Shown here one piece after another: positions 17,449-25,836 of a stretch of 64,000 nt of DNA (position 1 is the first letter of the stretch; every line of letters begins with the position of its first letter). Origin of the DNA: JADFXI01 sp963784135 (GTDB lineage: Bacteria > Nitrospirota > Thermodesulfovibrionia > Thermodesulfovibrionales > Dissulfurispiraceae). Location: positions 744,001-808,000 of the forward strand of contig CAWAQG010000004.1 of the NCBI GenBank assembly GCA_963784135.1, written 5' to 3'. The notes beneath the pieces are model-generated. The model was given only the letters and a program-made list of their open reading frames with translations, was not told the origin of the DNA and searched no databases. The position numbers were made by a program, and so were the translations under genes.

Positions 17449-19182
17449 TTACTTCACCGCTTTCAGTTTTTTCTCAGGTTTCTTTTCTGTCTCTTCAAAC
17501 AGCATAGAGTCGATCGCTGCGCCTGCAGGGACCATGGGATAAACCTTTTCCTTCCAGTCAACGACAAAATCCATGAACACCGGTTTTTTGACCTTGAACG
17601 CCTCTTTGAGGACAGGTTCGACTTCGCTGGGTTTGGTTGCCCTCAGCCCAACAGCTCCATATGCATGGGCCAGTTCGACGAAATCCGGAGTGACGTCAAG
17701 ATTGGTGTGCGAGTAGCGCTCCTGAAAAAACAGCTCCTGCCACTGCCGCACCATTCCGAGATAGCGGTTGTTCAGGATGGCAACTTTTACCGGAAGTTTG
17801 TAAATGACCGCTGTCGCCAATTCCTGGATATTCATCTGGATACTGCCGTCGCCTGCGATATCAATAACAAGTTTATCAGGGAATGCAAGCTGTGCGCCGA
17901 TAGCTGCAGGAAACCCATATCCCATGGTGCCGAGTCCGCCGGAAGTCAGCAGCCGCCTCGGCTTGTCAAACTTGTAAAATTGGGCTGTCCACATCTGGTT
18001 TTGGCCGACCTCGGTAGATATAATGGCGTCGCCCCTGGTAAGCTCATAGATTTTTTCTACGACATACTGAGGTTTGATAACATCTTTTTTCCAGGTATAA
18101 CCCATCGGCCTTTCTTTTTTCCAGAGATCTATCTGCTTCAGCCAGGCTTTTCTGATTTGGTCCCAGGGCTCCTTTATATCTTTTTTAAGCACTTTGTTCA
18201 AAACGGTAAGGATGTTTTTGACATCACCAACAATGGGTATATCAACTCTTACATTCTTCCTGATGGAGGTGGGGTCAATGTCTATGTGTATTATCCTGGC
18301 GTGAGGCGCAAAGCCCTCGATTTTTCCGGTGACCCTGTCGTCGAACCTCATGCCCACGGCTATCAGGAGGTCTGATTCCTGAACGCTCTTGTTTGCATAA
18401 TACGTACCGTGCATGCCGAGCATGCCCAGCGAAAGCGCATGAGTGCCTGGAAACCCCCCAAGGCCCATGAGTGTCATGGTGACCGGGATATTGGCATATT
18501 CCGCAAACTCCAGTAATTCGTGCGAGGCCCCGGAGAGAACACAGCCGCCCCCGGCGATTATAAGCGGCCTTTTGGCCTTTGCTATTTCATGGGCGGCCTT
18601 ATCTATCATCCACTTGTTGCCCTCGTAAGTCGGGTTATAACTCCGCACCTCCACTTTTTCAGGCCAATGGAATTCAGTTTTTGCAGAAGTCACATCTTTT
18701 GGGAGGTCTATCAGCACAGGTCCGGGACGTCCCGTTGTTGCTATGTGGAACAACTCTTTTAACTGTGATGCCAGTTCCTTTACATCCTTGGCAAGGACAT
18801 TGTATTTTGTGCACGGCCTGGTTATACCGACAATGTCAGCCTCCTGAAAGGCGTCGTTGCCTATCAAAACGGTCGGGACCTGACCTGTGAGAACAACAAC
18901 GGGTATCGAGTCCATGGAAGCGTTTGCGATGCCCGTCACGGTATTGGTTGCGCCGGGGCCTGAAGTCACCAGCACAACGCCGGGCTTTCCGGTTGCGCGG
19001 GCGTAACCGTCGGCAGCATGGACGGCGCCCTGTTCATGCCGCGTCAGTATAAGTTTCAAATCCTTGTCGTCATACAGCAGGTCGAAAATATTAAGTATGA
19101 CGCCGCCCGGGTATCCGAAAATATGTTTAACGCCGAGTTTCTTAAGGGACTCAAGTATTATTTCAGCACCTGACATTTTCAT
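17449..19182 (-). CDS. ilvB: Acetolactate synthase large (catalytic) subunit
   Basis: A 577-residue thiamine-diphosphate enzyme making acetolactate or acetohydroxybutyrate for valine, leucine and isoleucine. The catalytic glutamate is in ILTRHEQGAVHAADGYAR, the FAD-binding middle domain has GMLGMHGTYYANKS, and the ThDP site is GDGSIQMNIQELAT...NNRYLGMVRQWQ. It heads the operon ilvB-ilvN-leuA-like. Confidence 0.96.
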   Translation of the reverse strand: MKMSGAEIILESLKKLGVKHIFGYPGGVILNIFDLLYDDKDLKLILTRHEQGAVHAADGYARATGKPGVVLVTSGPGATNTVTGIANASMDSIPVVVLTGQVPTVLIGNDAFQEADIVGITRPCTKYNVLAKDVKELASQLKELFHIATTGRPGPVLIDLPKDVTSAKTEFHWPEKVEVRSYNPTYEGNKWMIDKAAHEIAKAKRPLIIAGGGCVLSGASHELLEFAEYANIPVTMTLMGLGGFPGTHALSLGMLGMHGTYYANKSVQESDLLIAVGMRFDDRVTGKIEGFAPHARIIHIDIDPTSIRKNVRVDIPIVGDVKNILTVLNKVLKKDIKEPWDQIRKAWLKQIDLWKKERPMGYTWKKDVIKPQYVVEKIYELTRGDAIISTEVGQNQMWTAQFYKFDKPRRLLTSGGLGTMGYGFPAAIGAQLAFPDKLVIDIAGDGSIQMNIQELATAVIYKLPVKVAILNNRYLGMVRQWQELFFQERYSHTNLDVTPDFVELAHAYGAVGLRATKPSEVEPVLKEAFKVKKPVFMDFVVDWKEKVYPMVPAGAAIDSMLFEETEKKPEKKLKAVK

Positions 19183-19283
19183 TGTTTTACTCCTTGCGTT
19201 TTAGACTGCTTAATGTATCTGAATTATAAAATAGCATAATTCCCGGCAACTTTCCATATATATTATGACCATTTATTTTCTTT

Positions 19284-19350
19284 GTCATTCCCGCGTGTCG
19301 GGAATCTTTCTTAAAATAGAGCACGATTCCGGACAAGCCGGAATGACGGC
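19284..19350. repeat. REP-like double hairpin with GTCATTCC termini
   Basis: Two adjacent hairpins, CATTCCCG...CGGGAATC and GATTCCGG...CCGGAATGAC, are enclosed by GTCATTCC at 19284-19291 and GGAATGAC at 19340-19347. A related single hairpin is at 34476-34501. It lies between the divergent ilvB and pyrR transcription units. Confidence 0.6.
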
Positions 19351-19450
19351 TTGTATCATTTCTCCTGCAATAATGAGGTTTCGAAAGCGCCTTGAAACCG
19401 AATATAAAAAAATCTTTATTTTTTGTATCACTTTGTGGTTTAATATGGTG

Positions 19451-19548
19451 CCTTTAATGATAGCCCCGTGAGGCTAAAAGGAGTTGTTTGTGTACTACAC
19501 TATAAAATATATGCGGGCCTTCTCCTGGATACAGGGGGAGGCTTTTTT
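19451..19548 (+). promoter_or_regulatory. PyrR-dependent attenuator: binding loop and terminator
   Basis: A PyrR-binding anti-antiterminator is seen at 19451-19481: CCTTT pairs with AAAGG, and an inner AGCC/GGCT stem holds a CCGTGA loop followed by GGCT, matching the known PyrR consensus (UCC-x-GxGAGGCU). A terminator follows at 19517-19548: GCCTTCTCC pairs with GGGGGAGGC (two G-U pairs), then six T. The alternative antiterminator pairing can use AAGGAG with CTTCTCC. By the Bacillus model, UMP-bound PyrR stabilises the first hairpin and favours termination. The GGGGGAGG of the terminator's 3' strand is also the pyrR Shine-Dalgarno. Confidence 0.8.
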
Positions 19549-20091
19549 ATGTCTGTAATGATAAAGGAACTGGTCAATAAAAAGGACATCGAAAGGATAG
19601 TGTCGAGGATCGCCCATGAAATTATCGAAAAGAATAAGGGGATTGAGGGACTATGTCTTGTCGGCATACAGCGCGGAGGGGTGCACCTTGCCGTAAGGCT
19701 CGCTTCAAAAATCAGGGACATAGAACATGAGGAGATTGCCGTCGGGTCCCTGGACATCTCTCTTTACAGGGATGACCTCGGCATAAGAAAGCACCACCCC
19801 GTTGTAAGAAAGACCAGTATCCCTTTCGATATCAGCGAGAAGAAAATTGTCCTGGTGGATGATGTACTTTATACCGGGCGCTCCATCAGGGCCGCAATGG
19901 ACGCGCTCATGGATTACGGTCGTCCGGCCCAGATCCAGCTTGCGGTGCTTATCGACAGGGGACACAGGGAACTGCCCATACGCCCTGACTATGTGGGCAA
20001 GAACATTCCCACCTCACGTTCAGAGAACATAGAGGTGCAGTTCGAAGAGGACGGTTTTGAAGACAAAATTCTCATACAGTCGGCGGAATAA
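19549..20091 (+). CDS. pyrR: Bifunctional pyr operon regulator / uracil phosphoribosyltransferase
   Basis: RNA-binding attenuation protein with UPRTase fold, 180 residues. The PRPP loop is VLVDDVLYTGRSIRAAMDAL. LCLVGIQRGGVHLA and GSLDISLYRDDL are family segments, and the C-terminus has RSENIEVQFEEDG. The frame is open upstream to 19468, but that part is the attenuator. The ATG at 19549 follows GGGGGAGG by 7 nt and gives the standard length. It is the first gene of the pyrimidine operon and 3 bp before pyrB. Confidence 0.95.
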   Translation: MSVMIKELVNKKDIERIVSRIAHEIIEKNKGIEGLCLVGIQRGGVHLAVRLASKIRDIEHEEIAVGSLDISLYRDDLGIRKHHPVVRKTSIPFDISEKKIVLVDDVLYTGRSIRAAMDALMDYGRPAQIQLAVLIDRGHRELPIRPDYVGKNIPTSRSENIEVQFEEDGFEDKILIQSAE

Positions 20092-20094
20092 ATT

Positions 20095-21009
20095 ATGACC
20101 AAGGACCTTGTCGGCATAAAGGAACTGTCAAAGGAAGACATCGAGCAGGTGCTGGTAACGGCGTCTTCATTCAAAGATGTTCTGAAAAGGGACATTAAAA
20201 AGGTCCCGGCCCTGAGGGGAAAGACTGTCGTCAATCTTTTTTTTGAGCCCTCTACAAGAACTAAAACCTCCTTTGAACTTGCCGAGAAAAGACTGAGCAC
20301 CGATGTGCTCAATTTTTCAGTCCCTACGAGCAGCGTGGTCAAAGGCGAGACCCTTTACGATACAGTAAAGACCATCGAGGCCTATGGCGTGGATTTCATC
20401 GTTATCAGGCACGCTTCAAGCGGTGCGCCGCATTTTATTGCCCGCAACGTCAGCGCATCTGTGATAAATGCAGGGGACGGCATTAATGAACACCCAACCC
20501 AGGCGCTGCTCGATGCCTTCAGTATTATAGAAAAGAGGGGAACGCTTGACGGGCTTAAAATCGCTATTATCGGAGATATATATCACAGCAGGGTGGCGAA
20601 ATCGAACATCTACCTTCTTTCAAAGTTCAATACATCCATCAGATTGATAGGTCCTCCGACGCTCATCCCCGATGTGGGGGATTACGGGGTGGAAGTTTTC
20701 TTTGATATGGACAAGGGGCTTAAGGATATCGATGTCGTCATGATGCTGAGAATACAGACGGAGCGGCAGGGCAGGGGTTTCTTTCCTTCCGCCAGGGAGT
20801 ATTCCAAATATTGGGGAATGGACATGAAGCGGCTTAACCTGACCGGAAAAAACACCATAGTCATGCATCCCGGCCCTATGAACAGAGGCGTTGAGATCGC
20901 TTCGGACGTTGCCGACAGCTCCCGGTCGGTCGTGCTGGACCAGGTGACAAACGGTATAGCGGTCAGGATGGCTGTGATGTACCTGCTGGCTGAAAATGAA
21001 AAAAAATAA
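20095..21009 (+). CDS. pyrB: Aspartate carbamoyltransferase catalytic subunit
   Basis: Second step of UMP synthesis: carbamoyl phosphate plus aspartate to carbamoyl aspartate. 304 residues. The carbamoyl-phosphate site is FFEPSTRTKTSFELA. INAGDGINEHPTQALLDAF is the conserved HPTQ region, and the aspartate-binding region is VMHPGPMNRGVEI. It overlaps pyrC by 14 bp, which suggests coupled translation. Confidence 0.97.
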   Translation: MTKDLVGIKELSKEDIEQVLVTASSFKDVLKRDIKKVPALRGKTVVNLFFEPSTRTKTSFELAEKRLSTDVLNFSVPTSSVVKGETLYDTVKTIEAYGVDFIVIRHASSGAPHFIARNVSASVINAGDGINEHPTQALLDAFSIIEKRGTLDGLKIAIIGDIYHSRVAKSNIYLLSKFNTSIRLIGPPTLIPDVGDYGVEVFFDMDKGLKDIDVVMMLRIQTERQGRGFFPSAREYSKYWGMDMKRLNLTGKNTIVMHPGPMNRGVEIASDVADSSRSVVLDQVTNGIAVRMAVMYLLAENEKK

Positions 21010-22333
21010 TAGCATCCTGCTTATAAAAGACGGCCATATCATTGACCCCTCACAAGGGATCAACGGCATAGGCGATGTCCTTATTAACGGAGGCACTATA
21101 GCCGCAATTGACCTTAAGGGCGGCAAACGGGACAGAGCTGGAGAAAAGAATGCAGTTTCCGAACTTAAAGGACTTCCGGACCTGCAGACCATTGATGCCG
21201 CCGGATTATATGTGCTCCCCGGCCTTGTGGACATGCATACCCATCTGCGGGAGCCGGGATATGAGCATAAGGAGACCATCAGGACCGGGACTATGGCGGC
21301 TGTCAGGGGCGGCTTTACTTCTGTTTGCGCTATGCCGAATACAAATCCGGTCAATGATAACCCGACAGTCACCGCCTTTATCATCAAAAAGGCGGCGGAA
21401 GAGGGCTTTTGTTCCGTTTATCCCATAGGCGCGATCACGAAAGGACAAAAAGGTGAAGAGCTTGCCGAAATAGGCCTTATGTATGATGCCGGCTGCAGGG
21501 CGTTTTCCGATGACGGCCGGCCGGTCATGAGCAGTATTATAATGCGAAGGGCACTTGAATACTCAAGGACATTCAATGTGCCGCTTATCTCTCACTGTGA
21601 AGACCTTGCCCTTGCCGACAACGGGGTAATGAACGAAGGTATACTTTCTACGACCCTCGGACTGAAAGGGGCCCCTTCAGCCGCGGAAGAAGTAATGGTT
21701 GCAAGAGATATTATCCTTTCCGGATTAACGGGAGGAAGGCTGCACATTGCGCATGTTTCGACTGAGGGTTCCGTAAGACTAATACGGCAGGCAAAAGAGC
21801 GCGGAATACGGGTCACCGCAGAAACATGCCCGCACTACTTCAGTATCACCGAAGATGCGGTCAAGGTATATAATACGAATGCAAAGGTAAACCCTCCCTT
21901 GCGGTCTGAGAAAGACATCGCGGCAATCAAGAGGGGACTGCTGGACGGTACAATCGACGTGATTGCTATTGATCATGCGCCCCACCACCGTGATGAAAAG
22001 CTTCAGGAATTTGACAAGGCGCCGGCGGGCATTTCCGGACTTGAAACTGCCCTGAGCCTGGGACTTAGACTGGTCGAAGAAGGCGTTCTAACTATTGAGG
22101 CCCTGGTGGAAAAGATGGCGTTAAATCCTGCGCGGATTATCGGCATTGACAAAGGCACTCTGCGGCCTGGTTCGGATGGGGATGTCACAATAATAGACAG
22201 CAAAAAGGAAGTTATTATTGATGCAGATGCTTTTGCATCAATGGGAAAGAACACCCCTTTCGACAATTGGACGTTGAAGGGGGGCCCGGTAATTACAATA
22301 GTCAGAGGGACAGTTTATGCGGCCCCAAAGTAA
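20996..22333 (+). CDS. pyrC: Dihydroorotase
   Basis: Third step of pyrimidine synthesis, cyclising carbamoyl aspartate. 445 residues, type I (long) dihydroorotase. The zinc ligands are in LVDMHTHLREPGYE, with SHCEDL, HIAHVST, ETCPHYFSITED and IAIDHAPHH. It overlaps both neighbours (pyrB at its start, carA at its end), typical of a tight operon. Confidence 0.96.
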   Translation: MKKNNSILLIKDGHIIDPSQGINGIGDVLINGGTIAAIDLKGGKRDRAGEKNAVSELKGLPDLQTIDAAGLYVLPGLVDMHTHLREPGYEHKETIRTGTMAAVRGGFTSVCAMPNTNPVNDNPTVTAFIIKKAAEEGFCSVYPIGAITKGQKGEELAEIGLMYDAGCRAFSDDGRPVMSSIIMRRALEYSRTFNVPLISHCEDLALADNGVMNEGILSTTLGLKGAPSAAEEVMVARDIILSGLTGGRLHIAHVSTEGSVRLIRQAKERGIRVTAETCPHYFSITEDAVKVYNTNAKVNPPLRSEKDIAAIKRGLLDGTIDVIAIDHAPHHRDEKLQEFDKAPAGISGLETALSLGLRLVEEGVLTIEALVEKMALNPARIIGIDKGTLRPGSDGDVTIIDSKKEVIIDADAFASMGKNTPFDNWTLKGGPVITIVRGTVYAAPK

Positions 22334-23441
22334 GGCAATGCTCGTATTATCAGATGGGACGGTTTTTGAAGGCAAAGGGTTCGGAGCGCCGGGCGAGACC
22401 ATCGGCGAGGTCGTTTTTAATACATCCATGACCGGCTACCAGGAAATACTCACGGACCCGTCATATAAAGGGCAGATCGTCACGATGACATACAGCCAGA
22501 TAGGCAATTACGGGGTAAACAAAGAGGATGCAGAATCGGCAGGCGGGCCGAAAGTGGAGGGCTTCATTGTAAGGGAATACCTCGACTTCCCGAGCAACTG
22601 GCGCTCCGAACTTGCGCTGGGGCGCTATCTTCAGGACAACAATATCACCTGCATTGAAGACGTCGATACAAGGGCGCTGACGCGGCATTTGAGAAATCAT
22701 GGCGCGCAGATGGGCATTATTTCGACTGTCGATAGCGATCCCAACAGCCTGCTCGCTAAAGTAAAGGCACACCCTGGAATCTCTGCCTTTGATTATGTCC
22801 CGGAAGTTACAGCAAAAGGCCCGTATACATGGACTGAAGGGTGCTGGAAGTGGTGTGCCGTCGAAAAACAGGCCCCTTCATTAAAGGTAGTAGTTTATGA
22901 TTTCGGAGTTAAATTTAATATCCTAAGGAATCTTGCCGAGGCGGGCTTCGAGGTCAGGGTAGTGCCTGCGAGTACCCCTGCCGAAGCAGTGCTTGATATG
23001 GTCCCTGACGGCATTATACTGAGCAACGGCCCTGGAGATCCCGAAACCGTTACATATGCTGTTGAAAATGTGCGAAAATTGATGGGTAAAAAACCGATAT
23101 TCGGCATCTGTCTCGGCCACCAGATACTCGGCCTGGCGATGGGAGGCAAGACATACAAACTCAAATTCGGCCACCACGGAGGCAACCATCCTGTAAAGGA
23201 TATTGAGACCGGAAGGGTGGAAATAACATCCCAGAACCACAACTATTGCGTTGATATCCATAGCCTGCGCGGCAAGACAAAACTCACCCACAGGAACCTC
23301 TACGACGGCACGGAAGAAGGCATGCGTCATGTTGAATTTCCCATTATCTCTGTCCAGCACCATCCTGAGGCGGGTCCGGGACCGAATGATTCCGCTCATC
23401 TGTTCAGGCGATTCAGGAAAATGGTAATGGATAATGGGTAA
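22317..23441 (+). CDS. carA: Carbamoyl-phosphate synthase small (glutaminase) subunit
   Basis: Hydrolyses glutamine and passes ammonia to CarB. 374 residues. The N-terminal domain (GFGAPGETIGEVVFNTSMTGYQE) is followed by a class I amidotransferase domain with nucleophile Cys in FGICLGHQILGLA and the HHPEAGPGP catalytic His/Glu. The ATG at 22317 overlaps the end of pyrC by 17 bp and has AGAGGG 7 nt upstream. A second ATG at 22338 is possible but has a worse-spaced ribosome site. The stop codon lies within a GGGTAATAGG heptad repeat. Confidence 0.96.
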   Translation: MRPQSKAMLVLSDGTVFEGKGFGAPGETIGEVVFNTSMTGYQEILTDPSYKGQIVTMTYSQIGNYGVNKEDAESAGGPKVEGFIVREYLDFPSNWRSELALGRYLQDNNITCIEDVDTRALTRHLRNHGAQMGIISTVDSDPNSLLAKVKAHPGISAFDYVPEVTAKGPYTWTEGCWKWCAVEKQAPSLKVVVYDFGVKFNILRNLAEAGFEVRVVPASTPAEAVLDMVPDGIILSNGPGDPETVTYAVENVRKLMGKKPIFGICLGHQILGLAMGGKTYKLKFGHHGGNHPVKDIETGRVEITSQNHNYCVDIHSLRGKTKLTHRNLYDGTEEGMRHVEFPIISVQHHPEAGPGPNDSAHLFRRFRKMVMDNG

Positions 23442-23469
23442 TAGGTTATTGGTAAACGGATGATGAGAG

Positions 23470-24075
23470 ATGAACAAAAGCGCAGCTTACGCATTTGATA
23501 TAAACGATAAGGTACTTGCATTCAGGACGGCGTCGTTCAGAGCGGAAAAAGGCAGTGTGCTGCACAGCGGTATTTATAACCGCGAGACGGCCTCCACTCT
23601 TGCCGCCGGGACATGCATAATCCTGCTCGGATTTTTTTTTGCCTCCGGGCAGCGCATGTCCGTGGTTTCTTTTATAGCGGCATTGCTGCTGTTTGTGCTG
23701 CTCTTTCTTTTTTTCAGGACCTTTGTTTTCCGTGAAACTTTTTTGCGGGCTGTCATAGACAAAGGGAATAATGTTGTTGCCATTACGCGCAAGGGGTTTT
23801 CCCGAATGGAAAAACAGTTATTTGCCCTTGCCGAGCTTGAGGGAATCAGGGAGGATTATAAAGAAGTTGCTCCGGAAAACCCCGACGGAATAAAAATTGT
23901 CGAGAAGATAGCGCTCCAGCACGGCACTGTTATTCCCGGCTTCGGAGCTGCGGCAGAATTTTACACCGTGGAATTTGAATTCAAAGATGCGGGAAGAGTA
24001 ATGGTTTTCTCTTCCGGAGACTATTCCGAAGCCGATGCCGTGGCAAGGACTTTTAAAAATTTTATAGAGAGGTAA
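23470..24075 (+). CDS. Unrecognised small membrane protein within the pyr operon
   Basis: A 201-residue protein I do not recognise. It has two adjacent membrane helices, ALAAGTC-like residues ~40-58 and a very hydrophobic segment ~62-83 (VVSFIAALLLFVLLFLFFRT), followed by a soluble C-terminal half rich in Glu and Phe. Its position between carA (28 bp) and carB (6 bp) on the same strand implies co-transcription, but there is no known pyrimidine role to assign. It could be a passenger. Confidence 0.75.
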   Translation: MNKSAAYAFDINDKVLAFRTASFRAEKGSVLHSGIYNRETASTLAAGTCIILLGFFFASGQRMSVVSFIAALLLFVLLFLFFRTFVFRETFLRAVIDKGNNVVAITRKGFSRMEKQLFALAELEGIREDYKEVAPENPDGIKIVEKIALQHGTVIPGFGAAAEFYTVEFEFKDAGRVMVFSSGDYSEADAVARTFKNFIER

Positions 24076-24081
24076 GAAGTA

Positions 24082-25836
24082 ATGCCCAAGCGAACGGATA
24101 TAAAGAAGATACTTTTGATCGGCTCAGGTCCTATAGTGATCGGCCAGGCATGTGAGTTCGACTATTCGGGAACGCAGGCATGTAAAGCCCTTCGCGAAGA
24201 GGGCTATACGGTGGTACTGGTGAATTCCAACCCGGCAACGATAATGACCGACCCCGAGACCGCGGACTCTACTTATATTGAGCCCCTGTCTGTTGAGTTT
24301 ATTGAGATGATCATCAAAAAAGAGAGACCCGATGCGATATTGCCGACCATGGGCGGGCAGACTGCTCTCAACCTCGCAGTGGAACTCTCCGAGTCAGGAG
24401 TGCTCGACCGTTACAAGGTGGAGCTGATAGGCGCCAAACTGCATGCGATCAAAAAAGCTGAAGACAGGGAGTTGTTTAAAAAGGCGATGCGGAACATCGG
24501 ACTCGAAGTCCCGAAGAGTGCGGCAATAACCACCATCCAGGACGGACTTGATATTATAGAGCATCTTGGTTTTCCGGTCATCCTCAGGCCGGCATTCACG
24601 CTCGGAGGTACGGGAGGAGGGATTGCATATAACATTGAAGAATATCGGGAACTCCTTGATAGAGGGCTGAAACTCAGCCCGGTCAGCCAGGTGCTTGTGG
24701 AGGAGTCTGTGATAGGGTGGAAAGAGTATGAGCTTGAAGTGATGCGGGACAAGAAAGACAACGTCGTCATAGTCTGCTCCATTGAAAATTTCGATCCTAT
24801 GGGTGTTCATACCGGCGACTCAATTACAGTGGCGCCTGCGCAGACACTGTCTGATAAGGAATACCAGAGAATGAGAGACGCAGCTATAGCGGTGATCCGT
24901 GAAATCGGCGTCGATACGGGCGGATCAAACATTCAGTTTGCGTTGGACCCTCAGAACGGGAGGATGGTGCTTGTAGAGATGAACCCGAGGGTATCGAGGA
25001 GTTCAGCGCTTGCCAGTAAGGCAACAGGCTTCCCGATTGCAAAAATTGCAGCCAAGCTTGCAGTCGGATACGCCCTCGACGAGATAAAGAATGACATTAC
25101 ACGGGAAACCCCTGCATCCTTTGAGCCTGCCATCGATTATGTGGTGACAAAGATTCCGCGGTTCACTTTTGAAAAGTTTCCGGATGCTGATGCAACACTC
25201 ACCACTCAAATGAAATCGGTCGGGGAGGTAATGTCTATCGGCAGAACGTTCAAAGAATCCCTGCAGAAAGCACTGAGAAGTCTCGAAATAGATTGCTCAG
25301 GTTTTGAGCCCAGGGACAGTCCGGTCAAAGAGATAAGAGCAAGACTTAAAACCCCCAATGCCGAGAGGATATGGTATATATCGCAAGCGCTCAGACAGGG
25401 GATTTCGATCGAAGAGGTCTACTCGCTTACCGGGGTGGACCCGTGGTTTTTGAACAATATAATGCAGATTATCGAAATGGAAGAGAAGATCAGCTCTGAA
25501 GCCCGAAAACCGGGAATCCCGGAAGAAAAAGATGCTGTACTGAGAGAGGCAAAGGAATATGGTTTTTCTGATAAGCGCATTGCTGAATTGACCGGAGAAA
25601 CCGAGAAGGACGTAAGGGACTTCAGGAGAAGGAACGGAATAAGGCCGGTCTATAAACTTGTCGACACCTGCGCTGCAGAGTTTGAGGCCCATACTCCATA
25701 CCTGTATTCGACTTATGAGAAACCATTTTATAAGGTCGGGAGTTCCACGGATTTGTCGAATGCGAAGCAAATCCGACCGACAGGAAAAAAGTGGTCATTC
25801 TGGGTTCGGGGCCGAACAGGATCGGCCAGGGAATAG
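24082..25836 (+). CDS. carB: Carbamoyl-phosphate synthase large subunit, N-terminal half (frame 1)
   Basis: The first synthetase half plus oligomerisation domain. PKRTDIKKILLIGSGPIVIGQACEFDYSG is the first pre-ATP-grasp domain. Ligands continue with FTLGGTGGGIAYN and VLVEMNPRVSRSSALASKATG, and the helical region ends in VDTCAAEFEAHTPYLYSTYE (about residue 546). Normal CarB is ~1070 residues in one frame. Here, after STYEKPFYKV, the frame leaves the conserved sequence and stops at 25834-25836 (584 residues). The conserved CEANPTDRKKVVILG continues in the -1 frame. See the entries for the second half and the A_AAA_AAG site. Whether this is one protein made by frameshifting, two subunits or a damaged gene is open. 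Confidence 0.9.
   Translation: MPKRTDIKKILLIGSGPIVIGQACEFDYSGTQACKALREEGYTVVLVNSNPATIMTDPETADSTYIEPLSVEFIEMIIKKERPDAILPTMGGQTALNLAVELSESGVLDRYKVELIGAKLHAIKKAEDRELFKKAMRNIGLEVPKSAAITTIQDGLDIIEHLGFPVILRPAFTLGGTGGGIAYNIEEYRELLDRGLKLSPVSQVLVEESVIGWKEYELEVMRDKKDNVVIVCSIENFDPMGVHTGDSITVAPAQTLSDKEYQRMRDAAIAVIREIGVDTGGSNIQFALDPQNGRMVLVEMNPRVSRSSALASKATGFPIAKIAAKLAVGYALDEIKNDITRETPASFEPAIDYVVTKIPRFTFEKFPDADATLTTQMKSVGEVMSIGRTFKESLQKALRSLEIDCSGFEPRDSPVKEIRARLKTPNAERIWYISQALRQGISIEEVYSLTGVDPWFLNNIMQIIEMEEKISSEARKPGIPEEKDAVLREAKEYGFSDKRIAELTGETEKDVRDFRRRNGIRPVYKLVDTCAAEFEAHTPYLYSTYEKPFYKVGSSTDLSNAKQIRPTGKKWSFWVRGRTGSARE
25785..25791 (+). other. A_AAA_AAG heptamer at the carB frame junction
   Basis: In the frame of the first carB half the codons are ggA AAA AAG, exactly the phase of the dnaX-type -1 slippery site. 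A one-base backward slip continues into GTG GTC ATT, the frame of the second half, and would yield a single ~1080-residue CarB. GC-rich hairpins lie downstream (GTTCG/CGAAC at 25804-25817; overlapping GGCCGA/TCGGCC at 25810-25827), but 12-18 nt away, more than the usual 5-9 nt. The two conserved Lys codons (AAA AAA) could generate the heptamer by chance. Confidence 0.4.

Noticed and set aside
19468..19548. Longer pyrR start at GTG 19468
   Set aside because: This stretch is the PyrR-binding loop and terminator; the ATG at 19549 gives the standard protein.
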